Assembly: GCA_017644045.1 (NCBI GenBank)
Contig: JAEPMI010000015.1
Span: 268,501-332,500, forward strand
Reading direction: 5' to 3'
Source of the DNA: Deltaproteobacteria bacterium
GTDB taxonomy: Bacteria; Myxococcota_A; Polyangia; Polyangiales; Houyiibacteriaceae
Length of the DNA stretch: 64,000 bases
Every line of letters begins with the position of its first letter. The first letter of the stretch is position 1. The position numbers and the translations under genes were made by a program. Below are positions 31,940-40,339 of the stretch, piece by piece. The notes beneath the pieces are model-generated. The model was not told where the DNA came from, did not search any database, and saw only the letters and a program-made list of their open reading frames with translations.

Positions 31940-32925
31940 TCGGGCACGAGGAGGGTCGAGCCGACGGTCGCGCGCGACTCGAGCGCTTCGTGGCACGCGC
32001 GCGCCTCGGCGAGCGGGAAGGTCGCGCCGATGTGCGGGGTGACGACGCCCGAGGCGATGGCGTCGAAGAGGCGGCCGGCGCTCAGCTCGAGGTCCGCGCG
32101 GTCGGCGGTGTAGTGGAAGAGGGAAGGGCGCGTGAGGAAGAGCGAGCCGTTGCGCGCGAGCTCCATGACGTCGAAGGGCTCGGGGGTGCCGGAGGCGTTG
32201 CCGAAACCGACGAGCATCCCGCGGGGCTTCAGGCACTTCAGCGAGTCCATGAAGGTGGTCTTGCCGACGCTGTCGTAGACGACGGGGACACCCTCTCCGC
32301 CGGTGAGCTCGCGGACCCGCTCCGGGACGCTCTCCTCGGTGTAGCGGATGACCTCCGCGCAGCCGTGCGCCTTGGCGAGCTCGGCCTTTGCTTCCGTGCT
32401 GACGGTGCCGATGGTGCGGGCGCCGAGGTGCGCCAGCCACTGGCACGCGATGAGGCCGACGCCGCCCGCGGCCGCGTGGAAGAGCACGTCCATGCCGGCC
32501 TTCACCTCGAAGGTGCGGTGGATGAGGTACTCGACGGTCATGCCCTTCACGAGCGTGGCCGCGGCCTGGTCGAGGCCGACCGCGTCGGGGACCTTCAGCA
32601 GCCGCGCGGCCGGGACCACCTTGGCGTCGGCGTAGGAGCCGGGCGGGCCGGCGAAGTAGACCACGCGGTCTCCCTCCGAGAAGCCATCGACCCCGGAGCC
32701 CACCGCTTCGACCGTCCCGGCCGCCTCGCTCCCGAGCCCGTGGGGGAGGGCGGGGAGCGAGTAGAGGCCGGTCCGGTGGTAGGTGTCGATGAAGTTCACG
32801 CCGATGAACGCGTGGCGGACCCGCACCTCGCCCTCGCCGGGCGTGGGCACCGGCACCTCGTCGACTCGCAGCACCTCGGGGCCGCCGAGCTCGTGGATTC
32901 GAACCGCACGCATCGTCTTCGTCAT
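31936..32925 (-). CDS. NADPH:quinone oxidoreductase (zinc-independent MDR family)
   Basis: A 329-residue medium-chain dehydrogenase of QorA type. It shows MRAVRIHELGGPEVL, the NFIDTYHRTGLY quinone-site motif, the Gly-rich AAAGGVGLIACQW NADPH loop, and VYDSVGKTTFMDSLKCLKPRG. The Cys/His zinc ligands of alcohol dehydrogenases are absent, as expected. It reduces quinones with NADPH in the cytoplasm. It is translationally coupled to the RsmC-like gene. GATACC a few nt before the ATG may act as a -10. Confidence 0.9.
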   Translation of the reverse strand: MTKTMRAVRIHELGGPEVLRVDEVPVPTPGEGEVRVRHAFIGVNFIDTYHRTGLYSLPALPHGLGSEAAGTVEAVGSGVDGFSEGDRVVYFAGPPGSYADAKVVPAARLLKVPDAVGLDQAAATLVKGMTVEYLIHRTFEVKAGMDVLFHAAAGGVGLIACQWLAHLGARTIGTVSTEAKAELAKAHGCAEVIRYTEESVPERVRELTGGEGVPVVYDSVGKTTFMDSLKCLKPRGMLVGFGNASGTPEPFDVMELARNGSLFLTRPSLFHYTADRADLELSAGRLFDAIASGVVTPHIGATFPLAEARACHEALESRATVGSTLLVPE

Positions 32926-32977
32926 GGCTCTGGTATCGGGCCAGCGCGGCCGGGACGCAATGCTCCGTGGCGGTTCG

Positions 32978-34156
32978 CTAACCGTGGCGCGCGAGGAAGT
33001 ACACGATGAGCGCGAAGACCGCGACCATCGAGGCCGTCTCGACCCAGTTGACCTTGCCGTCGTCCTGGACCGCCTTCCAGAGGATCAGCATCGTCGGGAA
33101 CGCGAGCAGGATCACCGACGTGGTCTCGAGGTCGATGGGGAGCACGCCGCCGTGCTCCATCGTGGGGATGACGCCCGTCTGCGCGAAGACCGCGATCAGG
33201 ATCAGCGTGATGGGCAGCACCACGAAGGGGACCTGGTTGATCTGACCGGAGGCGCTGGCGAGGGCGATGTCGTGGAGGCCCTTGGCGTGCGCCGTGATGA
33301 TCATCGCGAAGGCGCCTGCGGCCGCGAAGACCGAGAGGATGAGGGCGCCGACCATCTCCGAATAGCCGGCGGCGGTCAGCGACCCGACCAGCTTGTCCGC
33401 GAACTCACCGACCGCGTGGCCGCCGATCACGGAGGTCACCAGACCGACGAGGCCGTAGGCGGCGATGACGCCGACCGACGGCCCGGAGTCGTCCTTCTCG
33501 ACCTGGTCCTCGCGCTCTTCGCCGCTGTCGCCCGCGAAGCGGCGAACGAGCCGGCGGACGGCGACGACCTCGACCATGATCAGGAGCCCGCCGAGGACGT
33601 AGAGGTCCATCACGCCGAGGGCTTCGCCCCGGTGGTCGCCCGCGTCGAAGACGTTCATCAGCACCATCAGCGTGCCGGTGGCGAGGAACGCGCCCGCGGC
33701 CGCCGCGAACAGATCCGTGCTCAGCTTCACGAGCGGCTCTGGCAGCCGGGCGTGGCCGGTCGCGTCCCGCGGGAGCAGACCGCTGTAGAGACCGAAGGCC
33801 AGCGCGCCGACGTGGAGCGTCAGCGCGGTCACGATGAAGCCGACGCGGGGCTCGGCGGCCAGCACGAAGCCGAGCATCACGACCTCGGGGATGTTCGAGG
33901 CGAGGCCGGCCATGGTGCCCGCCACGAAGGGGTTCCAGTTCAGCCGCTCGCCGATGCCCTCGACGCACTTGATCATCGCCTCGCAGGAGCCGAAGACCAC
34001 CATCAGGCCGCCGACGGCCTGCAGCCCCCCGACGAGCCAGCCGCCCATCATTTCGCCGGATCCGCTGACCTCGAGCCCGAACGCCGCGCCGACGGCCACG
34101 AGGCCGCCGACCAGCACGTAGATCCAGGTGTTCCCTTCGCCGCCGCCGCCAGCCAT
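32978..34156 (-). CDS. CaCA-type cation antiporter-like membrane protein
   Basis: A 392-residue integral membrane protein with about ten hydrophobic helices. Two internally related segments, FVAGTMAGLASNIPEVVML (about 77-95) and ASASGQINQVPFVVLP (about 310), resemble the inverted alpha-repeats of Na+/Ca2+ exchangers (GxxxASxPE and its GxxxN counterpart). A charged cytoplasmic loop EEREDQVEKDD divides the halves. It should exchange Ca2+ or another cation for H+/Na+. The predicted start ATG at 34156 is 9 nt after TGCTAGGGT. Confidence 0.75.
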   Translation of the reverse strand: MAGGGGEGNTWIYVLVGGLVAVGAAFGLEVSGSGEMMGGWLVGGLQAVGGLMVVFGSCEAMIKCVEGIGERLNWNPFVAGTMAGLASNIPEVVMLGFVLAAEPRVGFIVTALTLHVGALAFGLYSGLLPRDATGHARLPEPLVKLSTDLFAAAAGAFLATGTLMVLMNVFDAGDHRGEALGVMDLYVLGGLLIMVEVVAVRRLVRRFAGDSGEEREDQVEKDDSGPSVGVIAAYGLVGLVTSVIGGHAVGEFADKLVGSLTAAGYSEMVGALILSVFAAAGAFAMIITAHAKGLHDIALASASGQINQVPFVVLPITLILIAVFAQTGVIPTMEHGGVLPIDLETTSVILLAFPTMLILWKAVQDDGKVNWVETASMVAVFALIVYFLARHG

Positions 34157-34165
34157 GCGGCCGCG

Positions 34166-34171
34166 ACCCTA
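34166..34171 (-). promoter_or_regulatory. candidate -10 box (TGCTAGGGT) for the CaCA-like gene
   Basis: TAGGGT on the minus strand, with TGC upstream, ends 9 nt before the ATG at 34156; the leader would be only a few nucleotides. Confidence 0.4.
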
Positions 34172-34192
34172 GCAGAAAGGGCGCCCGAGGAT

Positions 34193-34314
34193 GGAGGACG
34201 TGGCGCGAAGCGCGAGGACGCACCGAGCGGCTACGCCGCGAGACCTTCAGGTTTTTGGGGGAACGAGGAGCGATTCACTCGCGACGAGTGGGGGGAGTTT
34301 CGCAAAATCCCCCC
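34193..34314 (-). repeat. dispersed ~120-bp hairpin repeat, copy 3
   Basis: Reverse-oriented copy of 18907-19026. It includes GCGCGAAGCGCG, GCGGCTACGCCGC, AGACCTTCAGGTTTTTGGGG, GAGGAGCGATTCACTCGCGA and the terminal hairpin 34290-34314 with arms GGGGGGA and TCCCCCC. About 11 differences in 121 bp by hand alignment. It lies between the CaCA-like gene start and the Hsp33 gene end. Confidence 0.8.
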
Positions 34315-34319
34315 GAGAG

Positions 34320-35189
34320 CTAACTCGGGTCGAGCAGCCCCTGGAGCTCGGCGACCTCGATCACGTAGTCGGTCTGGCACCAGTCGCAGCTCATCTCGAG
34401 CGGCTTGCCCTCGTCCACGAGCTCGCGGAGGTCGCTCCGGCCCAGCGTCGAGAGCGAGCCGAGCACGCGGGTCCGCGAGCAATCGCAGGCGTAGCGGATC
34501 TCGGTGTCGCCCAGCTCGGTGTGGGGCATCGCGTAGAGGATCTCTTCCAGCAGGTCGTTGGCGTCCGCGTCCGTCTTGGCGAGGCGCTCGTCGATGCTGG
34601 CGAAGTCGGCCTCGAGACGCGCGGCCATCACCGCGAGCGCCCCTTCCTGGTCCGGGGCCTCCGGCAGGATCTGCACCAGGTAGCCGCCGGCGGCGACGAC
34701 CTCGTCGCCCTCGAAGACCACGGCCATGCGCGTGAACGTCTCGATCTGCTCCGAGCGGCGCATGTAGCCCATCACCGCCTCGCTCAGGTTCCGGTCCGGG
34801 ACCTCGACCACGCCCTGGTGGAGGTCACCGCTCGGCAGCGAGCGCATCATCTGCAGGAGCGTCCCCGGCCCGAGGCCGAAGGGCGGACCGCCGTCCGCGC
34901 GCTGCACCAGCCCGCGGGTCCAGCCGTCGGGGTGCGAGTCCGCCAGGAGCGTGCCGCTCTCGTCGGCGCCACGCAGGGCCACCTGGACGCGAAGGGTCGG
35001 CGCCATCGTCTCCCGGTAGAGCACGGCCGCCGTCGCGAGCTCACCGAGCACGCGCCCGACCGTTCCGCTGACCTTCTGGGCCGCCAGGATGCCCCGGACG
35101 GTGTCCGTGGTCCGGGCGGTCATCACCCGGAACGCGCCGTCGTCGGTCATCGCGCGCTGCACTCGGTCATGGTTCTTCGCCGTGGTCAT
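34320..35189 (-). CDS. hslO: Hsp33 redox-regulated chaperone
   Basis: A 289-residue protein. The N-terminal part has the family's TARTTDTVRGI and the GLGPGTLLQMM region. The C-terminal zinc/redox switch is CDC (in YACDCSRTRV) and CDWC (in MSCDWCQTDY), the CxC...CxxC that binds zinc when reduced and forms disulfides under oxidative stress to activate chaperone function. ATG at 35189 was preferred over TTG at 35207. It is divergent from the dehydrogenase gene, with CGCTATGCT at about 35251-35259 as a likely promoter element for the latter. Confidence 0.93.
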   Translation of the reverse strand: MTTAKNHDRVQRAMTDDGAFRVMTARTTDTVRGILAAQKVSGTVGRVLGELATAAVLYRETMAPTLRVQVALRGADESGTLLADSHPDGWTRGLVQRADGGPPFGLGPGTLLQMMRSLPSGDLHQGVVEVPDRNLSEAVMGYMRRSEQIETFTRMAVVFEGDEVVAAGGYLVQILPEAPDQEGALAVMAARLEADFASIDERLAKTDADANDLLEEILYAMPHTELGDTEIRYACDCSRTRVLGSLSTLGRSDLRELVDEGKPLEMSCDWCQTDYVIEVAELQGLLDPS

Positions 35190-35312
35190 CCACTGGTTGA
35201 AGCCCAAACCCGGGGCGACTTCAAGCGGGGGCGATCGCCGGAGGCCGATCCGCTATGCTCCGGCCGCGCGGGGAGCCCCCCGCGATGGCCCCCGAATCAG
35301 GAGAATTCGACC

Positions 35313-36335
35313 GTGACCCATACCATCGTGCTCATCCCCGGCGACGGCATCGGCCCCGAAGTGGCGGGCGCCGTTCAGGCGGTCTTCGAGGCCGCGAAGG
35401 CCCCGGTCGAGTGGGAGGTCCACCACGCGGGGGTCGCGGCGGTCAGCGACTCGGGCGAGGTGCTCCCGCAGGCCACGCTCGACGCGGTCCGGAAGCACAG
35501 GGTGGCGCTCAAGGGGCCCTGCACGACCCCGGTCGGCAAGGGGTTCCGCTCGGTGAACGTCCAACTCCGCAAGGAGCTCGATCTCTACGCCTCGGTGCGC
35601 CCGATCCGCTCGCTGCCGGGCATCGAGACACGCTACGAGGACGTCGACCTCGTGGTGCTCCGCGAGAACACCGAGGGGCTCTACAGCGGCATCGAGAACG
35701 AGGTGACCCCTGGGGTGGTGACCTCGCTGAAGGTCGTGACCGAGCGCGCTTCCCGCCGCTTCGCGAAGTGGGGCTTCGAGTACTGCCGCAAGCGCGGCCG
35801 CAAGAAGCTCACGGCCATGCACAAGGCCAACATCATGAAGCTCGGCGACGGCCTCTTCACCCGCAGCGCGCGCGCCATCCGGGACGAGGGCAGCTACGAC
35901 GACGTCGAGTACGACGAGATGATCATCGACGCCGGCGCGATGCGGCTCGTGCAGAACCCGAACAACTTCGACGTGCTCCTGCTGCAGAACCTCTACGGCG
36001 ACGTGTTCAGCGATCTCTGCGCCGGCTTCGTCGGTGGCCTCGGCGTCGCCCCCGGCGCGAACATCGGCGACGACTCCGCCATCTTCGAGGCGGTCCATGG
36101 CTCCGCGCCGGACATCGCCGGCAAGGGCATCGCCAACCCGCTCTCGCTGCTCATGAGCAGCGTCATGATGCTCAACCACATGGCCGAGGTCCTCGGCGCC
36201 GACGAGTGCAAGGCCACCGCCAACGCGATCAAGGCCGCGTACGACAAGGCGCTCTCCGACGGTCAGAAGACCGGCGACATCGGCGGCAAGCTGAACACCA
36301 AGCAGTTCACCGACGCGATCATCGAGAGGCTGTGA
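35313..36335 (+). CDS. isocitrate/isopropylmalate-family dehydrogenase (probably NAD-dependent IDH)
   Basis: A 340-residue beta-decarboxylating dehydrogenase. [12 protein letters not shown], the substrate-binding [33 protein letters not shown], the [12 protein letters not shown] helix, [19 protein letters not shown] (metal Asp residues) and [16 protein letters not shown] are all present. The [18 protein letters not shown] form is that of isocitrate rather than isopropylmalate dehydrogenases, and the short length fits NAD-type IDH; it would convert isocitrate to 2-oxoglutarate. The GTG start at 35313 has AGGAG 9 nt upstream. Its stop overlaps the next gene (GTGA). Confidence 0.88.
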   Translation: MTHTIVLIPGDGIGPEVAGAVQAVFEAAKAPVEWEVHHAGVAAVSDSGEVLPQATLDAVRKHRVALKGPCTTPVGKGFRSVNVQLRKELDLYASVRPIRSLPGIETRYEDVDLVVLRENTEGLYSGIENEVTPGVVTSLKVVTERASRRFAKWGFEYCRKRGRKKLTAMHKANIMKLGDGLFTRSARAIRDEGSYDDVEYDEMIIDAGAMRLVQNPNNFDVLLLQNLYGDVFSDLCAGFVGGLGVAPGANIGDDSAIFEAVHGSAPDIAGKGIANPLSLLMSSVMMLNHMAEVLGADECKATANAIKAAYDKALSDGQKTGDIGGKLNTKQFTDAIIERL

Positions 36336-36622
36336 GCCCGCGCGACGCCGCGATCCTCGCTCTCGCTCGCCGGCTCCTCGGGCCGAGGACGCGCTTCGAG
36401 GACGTGGTGAGCGCGCTCGAGCGGGCGGTGGTGCGAACGATCCCCGCGGGGCGCGTCTTCGTGATCGGGCAGAGCGAACACGGGCCCATCGTCGGCTCGG
36501 CCATCTCCGGCGTGGGTGTGGCCGCTCGGCCGGGTGGGGTGGACGTCGTGCGGGTGGTGGACGGACGCGTCGTGCGGCTCGCCATGATGGCGGAGCAGCG
36601 GCGCGCGATGGTCGTCCGGTGA
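36332..36622 (+). CDS. small hypothetical protein coupled to the dehydrogenase
   Basis: A 96-residue protein of no recognised family: a helical N-terminus (RDAAILALARRLLG, FEDVVSALERAVV) and a beta-rich C-terminus (GRVFVIGQSEHGPIVGSAISGVGVAARPG). GTG at 36332 overlaps the dehydrogenase stop by 4 nt and its own stop overlaps the next GTG by 4 nt, so three proteins are made from coupled reading frames. No signal peptide. Confidence 0.6.
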   Translation: MSPRDAAILALARRLLGPRTRFEDVVSALERAVVRTIPAGRVFVIGQSEHGPIVGSAISGVGVAARPGGVDVVRVVDGRVVRLAMMAEQRRAMVVR

Positions 36623-37299
36623 AGGGCACCTCCGACGTCGACCCGTCGATCTACGAGTGCGGGCCGGCGAGCGATTCCGTTCACTCGCTCCTTCGGCTGC
36701 ACGCGGCGGTCGATTGGTTCGTCCCGCCCGTGGCGACGCCAGAAGACGCCCGCACGACGTTGGAGCACTATCAACGGCTGGCGCTCGCGTTCGCACCCGA
36801 CCTCTGTGCTCGTTCGCCGACGATCGAGGTGCGTTCCGGTCACTGGCCGGACTTCCAGCGGCTCTGCGAGACCACGCGGGAGAACCTCCAGTGGGATTGG
36901 AAGTTCGGCGTCCTCAAGCCGCTCACCAAGCGGCACTCGGAAGCGCAGGGTTGGAGCAAGCCGCTCGACCCGCCGGTGACGGCCACCGAACCCACGCCGA
37001 GCGCGCCGTTCCTACGCATCGGGGACGCCATCCTCTGGAACATCCGGGTGGCGCAGCTCGACCTCTCGCTGCTGGATGATCCGCAGCGAGAAGCGGCGCG
37101 CTTCTTCAAGCAGTGGGCGGACTACGACACCTTCGACGCCGTGGAGTGGCAGCTCGCAGAGCCCGGGTGCGCGCTCGAAGACAACCCCTTCACGCACCTG
37201 CTCCAGCTCTACGAGGGCGGGTACTACCCCTTCCACCTCGCCAAGGACCGCGTGGTGCTCTTCCACTTCAGCCCGAACGGGCCCTGCACGACGTTCTAG
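36619..37299 (+). CDS. hypothetical protein, last gene of the dehydrogenase operon
   Basis: A 226-residue soluble protein that I do not recognise. It is Trp-rich (DWFVPP, HWPDF, WDWKFG, WSKPLDPP, WNIRVAQ, EWQLAE) with a helix-rich first half and ends in YPFHLAKDRVVLFHFSPNG. GTG start at 36619 overlaps the previous stop (GTGA). Codon use looks like that of its neighbours. The TAG stop at 37297-37299 lies inside the left arm of repeat copy B. Confidence 0.6.
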   Translation: MKGTSDVDPSIYECGPASDSVHSLLRLHAAVDWFVPPVATPEDARTTLEHYQRLALAFAPDLCARSPTIEVRSGHWPDFQRLCETTRENLQWDWKFGVLKPLTKRHSEAQGWSKPLDPPVTATEPTPSAPFLRIGDAILWNIRVAQLDLSLLDDPQREAARFFKQWADYDTFDAVEWQLAEPGCALEDNPFTHLLQLYEGGYYPFHLAKDRVVLFHFSPNGPCTTF

Positions 37300-37465
37300 C
37301 AGCTTGCGGCGAAAGGCGCGTGAGGTGATTTGTTGGTCTGGGTGGGCCTCATGGTGCGTCCGCGAACCGAGGAAATGCCGAAGCATTTTCGAGCGTGAGG
37401 GGATGGCGGCAGGAGGTGCGCTCAGGGCGCGAAGCGCCCGCGCGACTTTTGCCGCAAGCTGCTAG
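37296..37465. repeat. inverted-repeat-bounded element, copy B
   Basis: Arms CTAGCAGCTTGCGGC (37296-37310) and GCCGCAAGCTGCTAG (37451-37465) are a perfect 15-bp inverted repeat that extends imperfectly inward (GAAAGGCGCG / CGCGACTTTT). Both convergent genes end inside the arms: TAG at 37297-37299 on plus and CTA (TAG) at 37462-37464 on minus. The core from GGTCTGGGTGGG to GCGCGAAGCGCCC matches copy A; it has the hairpin GAAATGC-CGA-AGCATTTTC. Arm sequences are unrelated to those of copy A. Confidence 0.88.
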
Positions 37466-40164
37466 CTCTTGGCCTTGGCGGGGGCGGCCTTCTTGGCCTT
37501 CTTCTCGCGGCGACGGCTGACGCCGGCGATCTGGAGCAGCGCGGGCTGCACGACGAGCGTCGCGAAGAGGGTCGCGCCGACGGTGACGGCGATGAGCTCG
37601 CCGAAGCGGCGCACCGGCACGAAGCTGCTGAAGAGCAGCACGGCGAAGCCGGCCATCAGGGTCACGCAAGAGATGACGATCGCGCGGCCGGTGCCTCGGG
37701 CGGCGCGGATCAGCGCCGGGTGGGCGCGGAGGCCGCGTTCACGCGTCTCCTCCCGGAACCTCGCGAGCACGTGAATGGTCCCGTCGACCGCCAATCCGAG
37801 GCTGATCGAGAAAATGATCACGGTCGCTGCATTGAGCGGGATCCCCCGCGCCACCATGTAGGCCATGGTGAAGACGAGGGGGATGATGTTCGGCGGAATG
37901 CTGAGCAGGCCGAGGCGCACGCTGCGGAAGAGCAGGGCCAGCAGCAGGAAGATGATCCCGACCGCGGTGAGCAGGGAGCCGAGCAGGTCGCCCACGACCG
38001 CGTCCATGCCGACCGAGCCGTCGTACGCCTCGCCGGTGTACGCGACGTCCACGTCGTCCGGCAGGGCGGCGCTGAGTCGCTCGTCGAGCCGATCGATGAA
38101 CTTCATCGTGGCCTGCGCGCCCACGTCGCGGACCTTCACCTCGAAGCGCATGTGGCGCCGGTCGTCGGTGACCCAGGACTGCAGCGGGTCGCCGCCGTCG
38201 TCTTCCTTGGCCTGCAGGAGCTCGCCCAGGGCGTGGACCATCTCCTGACTGCCGAACTGCCGAGGCACCTCGGGGGCGCCATCGGGGGAGAGCATGCGCA
38301 GGGTCTGCCGCATGATGTCCGTCTGGCTCATCGTGCCGAGGACCTCTTCCTGCGAGCGGGCCCACTCGGCGACCTCGTCGATGGCGGCGAGCACCTCCGG
38401 GTCCTCGAAGCGCAGCTCCCGCTCCGAGCGCAGGCTGACCTCGAGCGGTCGCACGCCGCCGAGCTTGTCCTCGAGGAGGCGGGTGGTCTGGTAGACCGGG
38501 TCCTCTTCGTCGAACTGGTCGAGGAGCGCGTGGTCGACCACCAGGTTGGTCGCCGCGAAGCCGCAGAGCCCGAGCAAGATCGCGGTGCCGCCGAGGATCT
38601 GCCAGGGCCGCCGGAGCACCCACGCGGTCATCCGCATGATGGAGAGCTCGAGAATGGCGCCGCTGCGGCGCTCCTTCTTCGTCGGCGCCTTCACCCAGGT
38701 GAGCACCGCCGGCAGGAAGGTGATCGTGACGATGTAGGCGATCAGCACGCCGAGCGCCGAGGTCACGCCGAAGTGGCGGAGCATCACGGTCTTGCTGACG
38801 ATCAGCGACGCGAGACCGACGGCCGTGGTCACCGAGGTCAGCAGGCAGGCGACGGCCATGGTGCGCACCGTGGCGCGACCGGCCCAGTGCCGCTGGTCCT
38901 TGCTGGCGTCGTCGGCGGCGTTCTCGCGATCGAGCTCCTCGCGGTAGCGCGCGATGAGATGGATCGAGTCACTGATGCCGATGATGATCAGTAACGTCGG
39001 TATGATGTTGTTGAGGACGTTGAAGGGCTCGCCGGCCACCGCCATGCCGCCCACCGTCATGACCGCCGTGATGCCCACCGCCGCGATCGGCAGGATCACG
39101 CCCGGCAGCCAGCGCAGGGCGATGCCCAGGAGGAGCATGCAGACCACGAGGGTCATCGGGACGAGCACGAGCTGGTCGGCGCGAATGTTCTCGACGATCG
39201 ACGTGCGCAGGTAGGGCAGCCCACCGAGGTGCCACTTCACGCCGAGCGGCGTGGGGTGGCTCTCGAGGTAGTTCCGCAGATCCTCGACCTGCTGGCGCAT
39301 CTCGCGGCTCTCGGCCGGCTTCAGGAAGAGCGCCGCGACCGCGAGGGTGCCGTCCTCCGAGAGGAGGCGCCCCTGGATCATCGGCGACTGCGCCAGGCTC
39401 TGGCGGAGCTCCTCGACGTCCTCGTCGGTGATCTCGTCGCCTTCGGCGATGGCGTCGACCTTCACCTCGCGCTGCAGGCGCGGGCCGAGCTCCTGGAAGC
39501 CGCCGGGGAAGCGCTCGGGATCGGCCTCGACCACGGAGACCAGCGCGTCGATCACGACGGCCTGGAGATCGGTGTCGACCTCTTCTTCCCCTTCGCCCTC
39601 GAGCTCCGCCTCGAGGTCGTCGAGACCACCGGGCTCTTCCGGCTCGCCCTCGGGTGCGTCGTCTTCCGGCTCGCCTTCGCCGTCGAGGTCGAAGTCCTCC
39701 GGCTCGTCGTCGAGCTCCGGCTCGCCCTCGAGATCGTCTTCGAGGTCGTCGAAGTCCAGCTCGTCCTCGAGGTCGTCGAAGCCGCCGCCCCCCGCCTCTT
39801 CGGGCTCGTCCCCGACCAGCCGGCGCGGGAGCGGAGTGCGAGTGAGGCTCACGACCTGGTCGATCCAGGACTGGCGCTCCAGCTCCCGGACGATCTCGTC
39901 CATGTACTGCAGCGGCTCACGCTGGAGCACGCCGTCGTCGGACTCGACCAGGACCAGCATCACCCGGTCGGTGTCGCCGAAGTCCGCCTCGAAACGCTCG
40001 GCGACCGAGGCGCCTTCACCCTCGAAGGACGCGATCAGGTTCTCGACCGATGGATCGACCTGGATCTTCGGAATCTGGGAGGCGAGCCCAGCTGTCACGA
40101 GGACGAGAACGCTCAGCACGAGCGCCCTCCTCGTCGTCACCACCCGCGCGATCCAGTTCAGCAA
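37462..40164 (-). CDS. RND/MMPL-family exporter with an acidic low-complexity insert
   Basis: A 900-residue RND-superfamily protein of the MMPL/HpnN type. One helix at the N-terminus is followed by a large periplasmic loop, then helices 2-6 (LVPMTLVVCMLLLGIAL, PTLLIIIGISDSIHLI), a second loop from about residue 540, and helices 8-12 (PPNIIPLVFTMAYMVARGIP, SLGLAVDGTIHVLARF). The sequences GISDSIH and GLAVDGTIH carry the proton-relay Asp residues. It probably exports lipids or hydrophobic compounds. About residues 115-200 are almost entirely Asp/Glu/Gly/Pro, an insert unusual for the family. The start is TTG at 40164; basic C-terminal RRREKKAKKAAPAKAKS. Confidence 0.85.
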   Translation of the reverse strand: MLNWIARVVTTRRALVLSVLVLVTAGLASQIPKIQVDPSVENLIASFEGEGASVAERFEADFGDTDRVMLVLVESDDGVLQREPLQYMDEIVRELERQSWIDQVVSLTRTPLPRRLVGDEPEEAGGGGFDDLEDELDFDDLEDDLEGEPELDDEPEDFDLDGEGEPEDDAPEGEPEEPGGLDDLEAELEGEGEEEVDTDLQAVVIDALVSVVEADPERFPGGFQELGPRLQREVKVDAIAEGDEITDEDVEELRQSLAQSPMIQGRLLSEDGTLAVAALFLKPAESREMRQQVEDLRNYLESHPTPLGVKWHLGGLPYLRTSIVENIRADQLVLVPMTLVVCMLLLGIALRWLPGVILPIAAVGITAVMTVGGMAVAGEPFNVLNNIIPTLLIIIGISDSIHLIARYREELDRENAADDASKDQRHWAGRATVRTMAVACLLTSVTTAVGLASLIVSKTVMLRHFGVTSALGVLIAYIVTITFLPAVLTWVKAPTKKERRSGAILELSIMRMTAWVLRRPWQILGGTAILLGLCGFAATNLVVDHALLDQFDEEDPVYQTTRLLEDKLGGVRPLEVSLRSERELRFEDPEVLAAIDEVAEWARSQEEVLGTMSQTDIMRQTLRMLSPDGAPEVPRQFGSQEMVHALGELLQAKEDDGGDPLQSWVTDDRRHMRFEVKVRDVGAQATMKFIDRLDERLSAALPDDVDVAYTGEAYDGSVGMDAVVGDLLGSLLTAVGIIFLLLALLFRSVRLGLLSIPPNIIPLVFTMAYMVARGIPLNAATVIIFSISLGLAVDGTIHVLARFREETRERGLRAHPALIRAARGTGRAIVISCVTLMAGFAVLLFSSFVPVRRFGELIAVTVGATLFATLVVQPALLQIAGVSRRREKKAKKAAPAKAKS

Positions 40165-40211
40165 GTCGTCGTCCGTTCGAGGGCGCTCTGGCCCAACTCA
40201 CCCGTCCCTGA

Positions 40212-40228
40212 GGACCCTTCGGGGGTCC
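40212..40228 (-). terminator. hairpin between the propeller-like lipoprotein and the RND gene
   Basis: GGACCC / GGGTCC with a 5-nt loop (40212-40228). It sits in the 175-bp gap downstream of the gene ending at 40340. No clear U-run follows, so termination is only a possibility. The rest of 40165-40339 shows no other structure. Confidence 0.3.
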
Positions 40229-40339
40229 GAATCGTGGGATCGGGGTGGCCCTGTCTATCACATGGCGCCCGCAAGGCGAACGGGTGCCGTGAGCCATGGT
40301 GGCCACGGCCGGAACACGTTTCAGTCAGCGCCATGGGCC

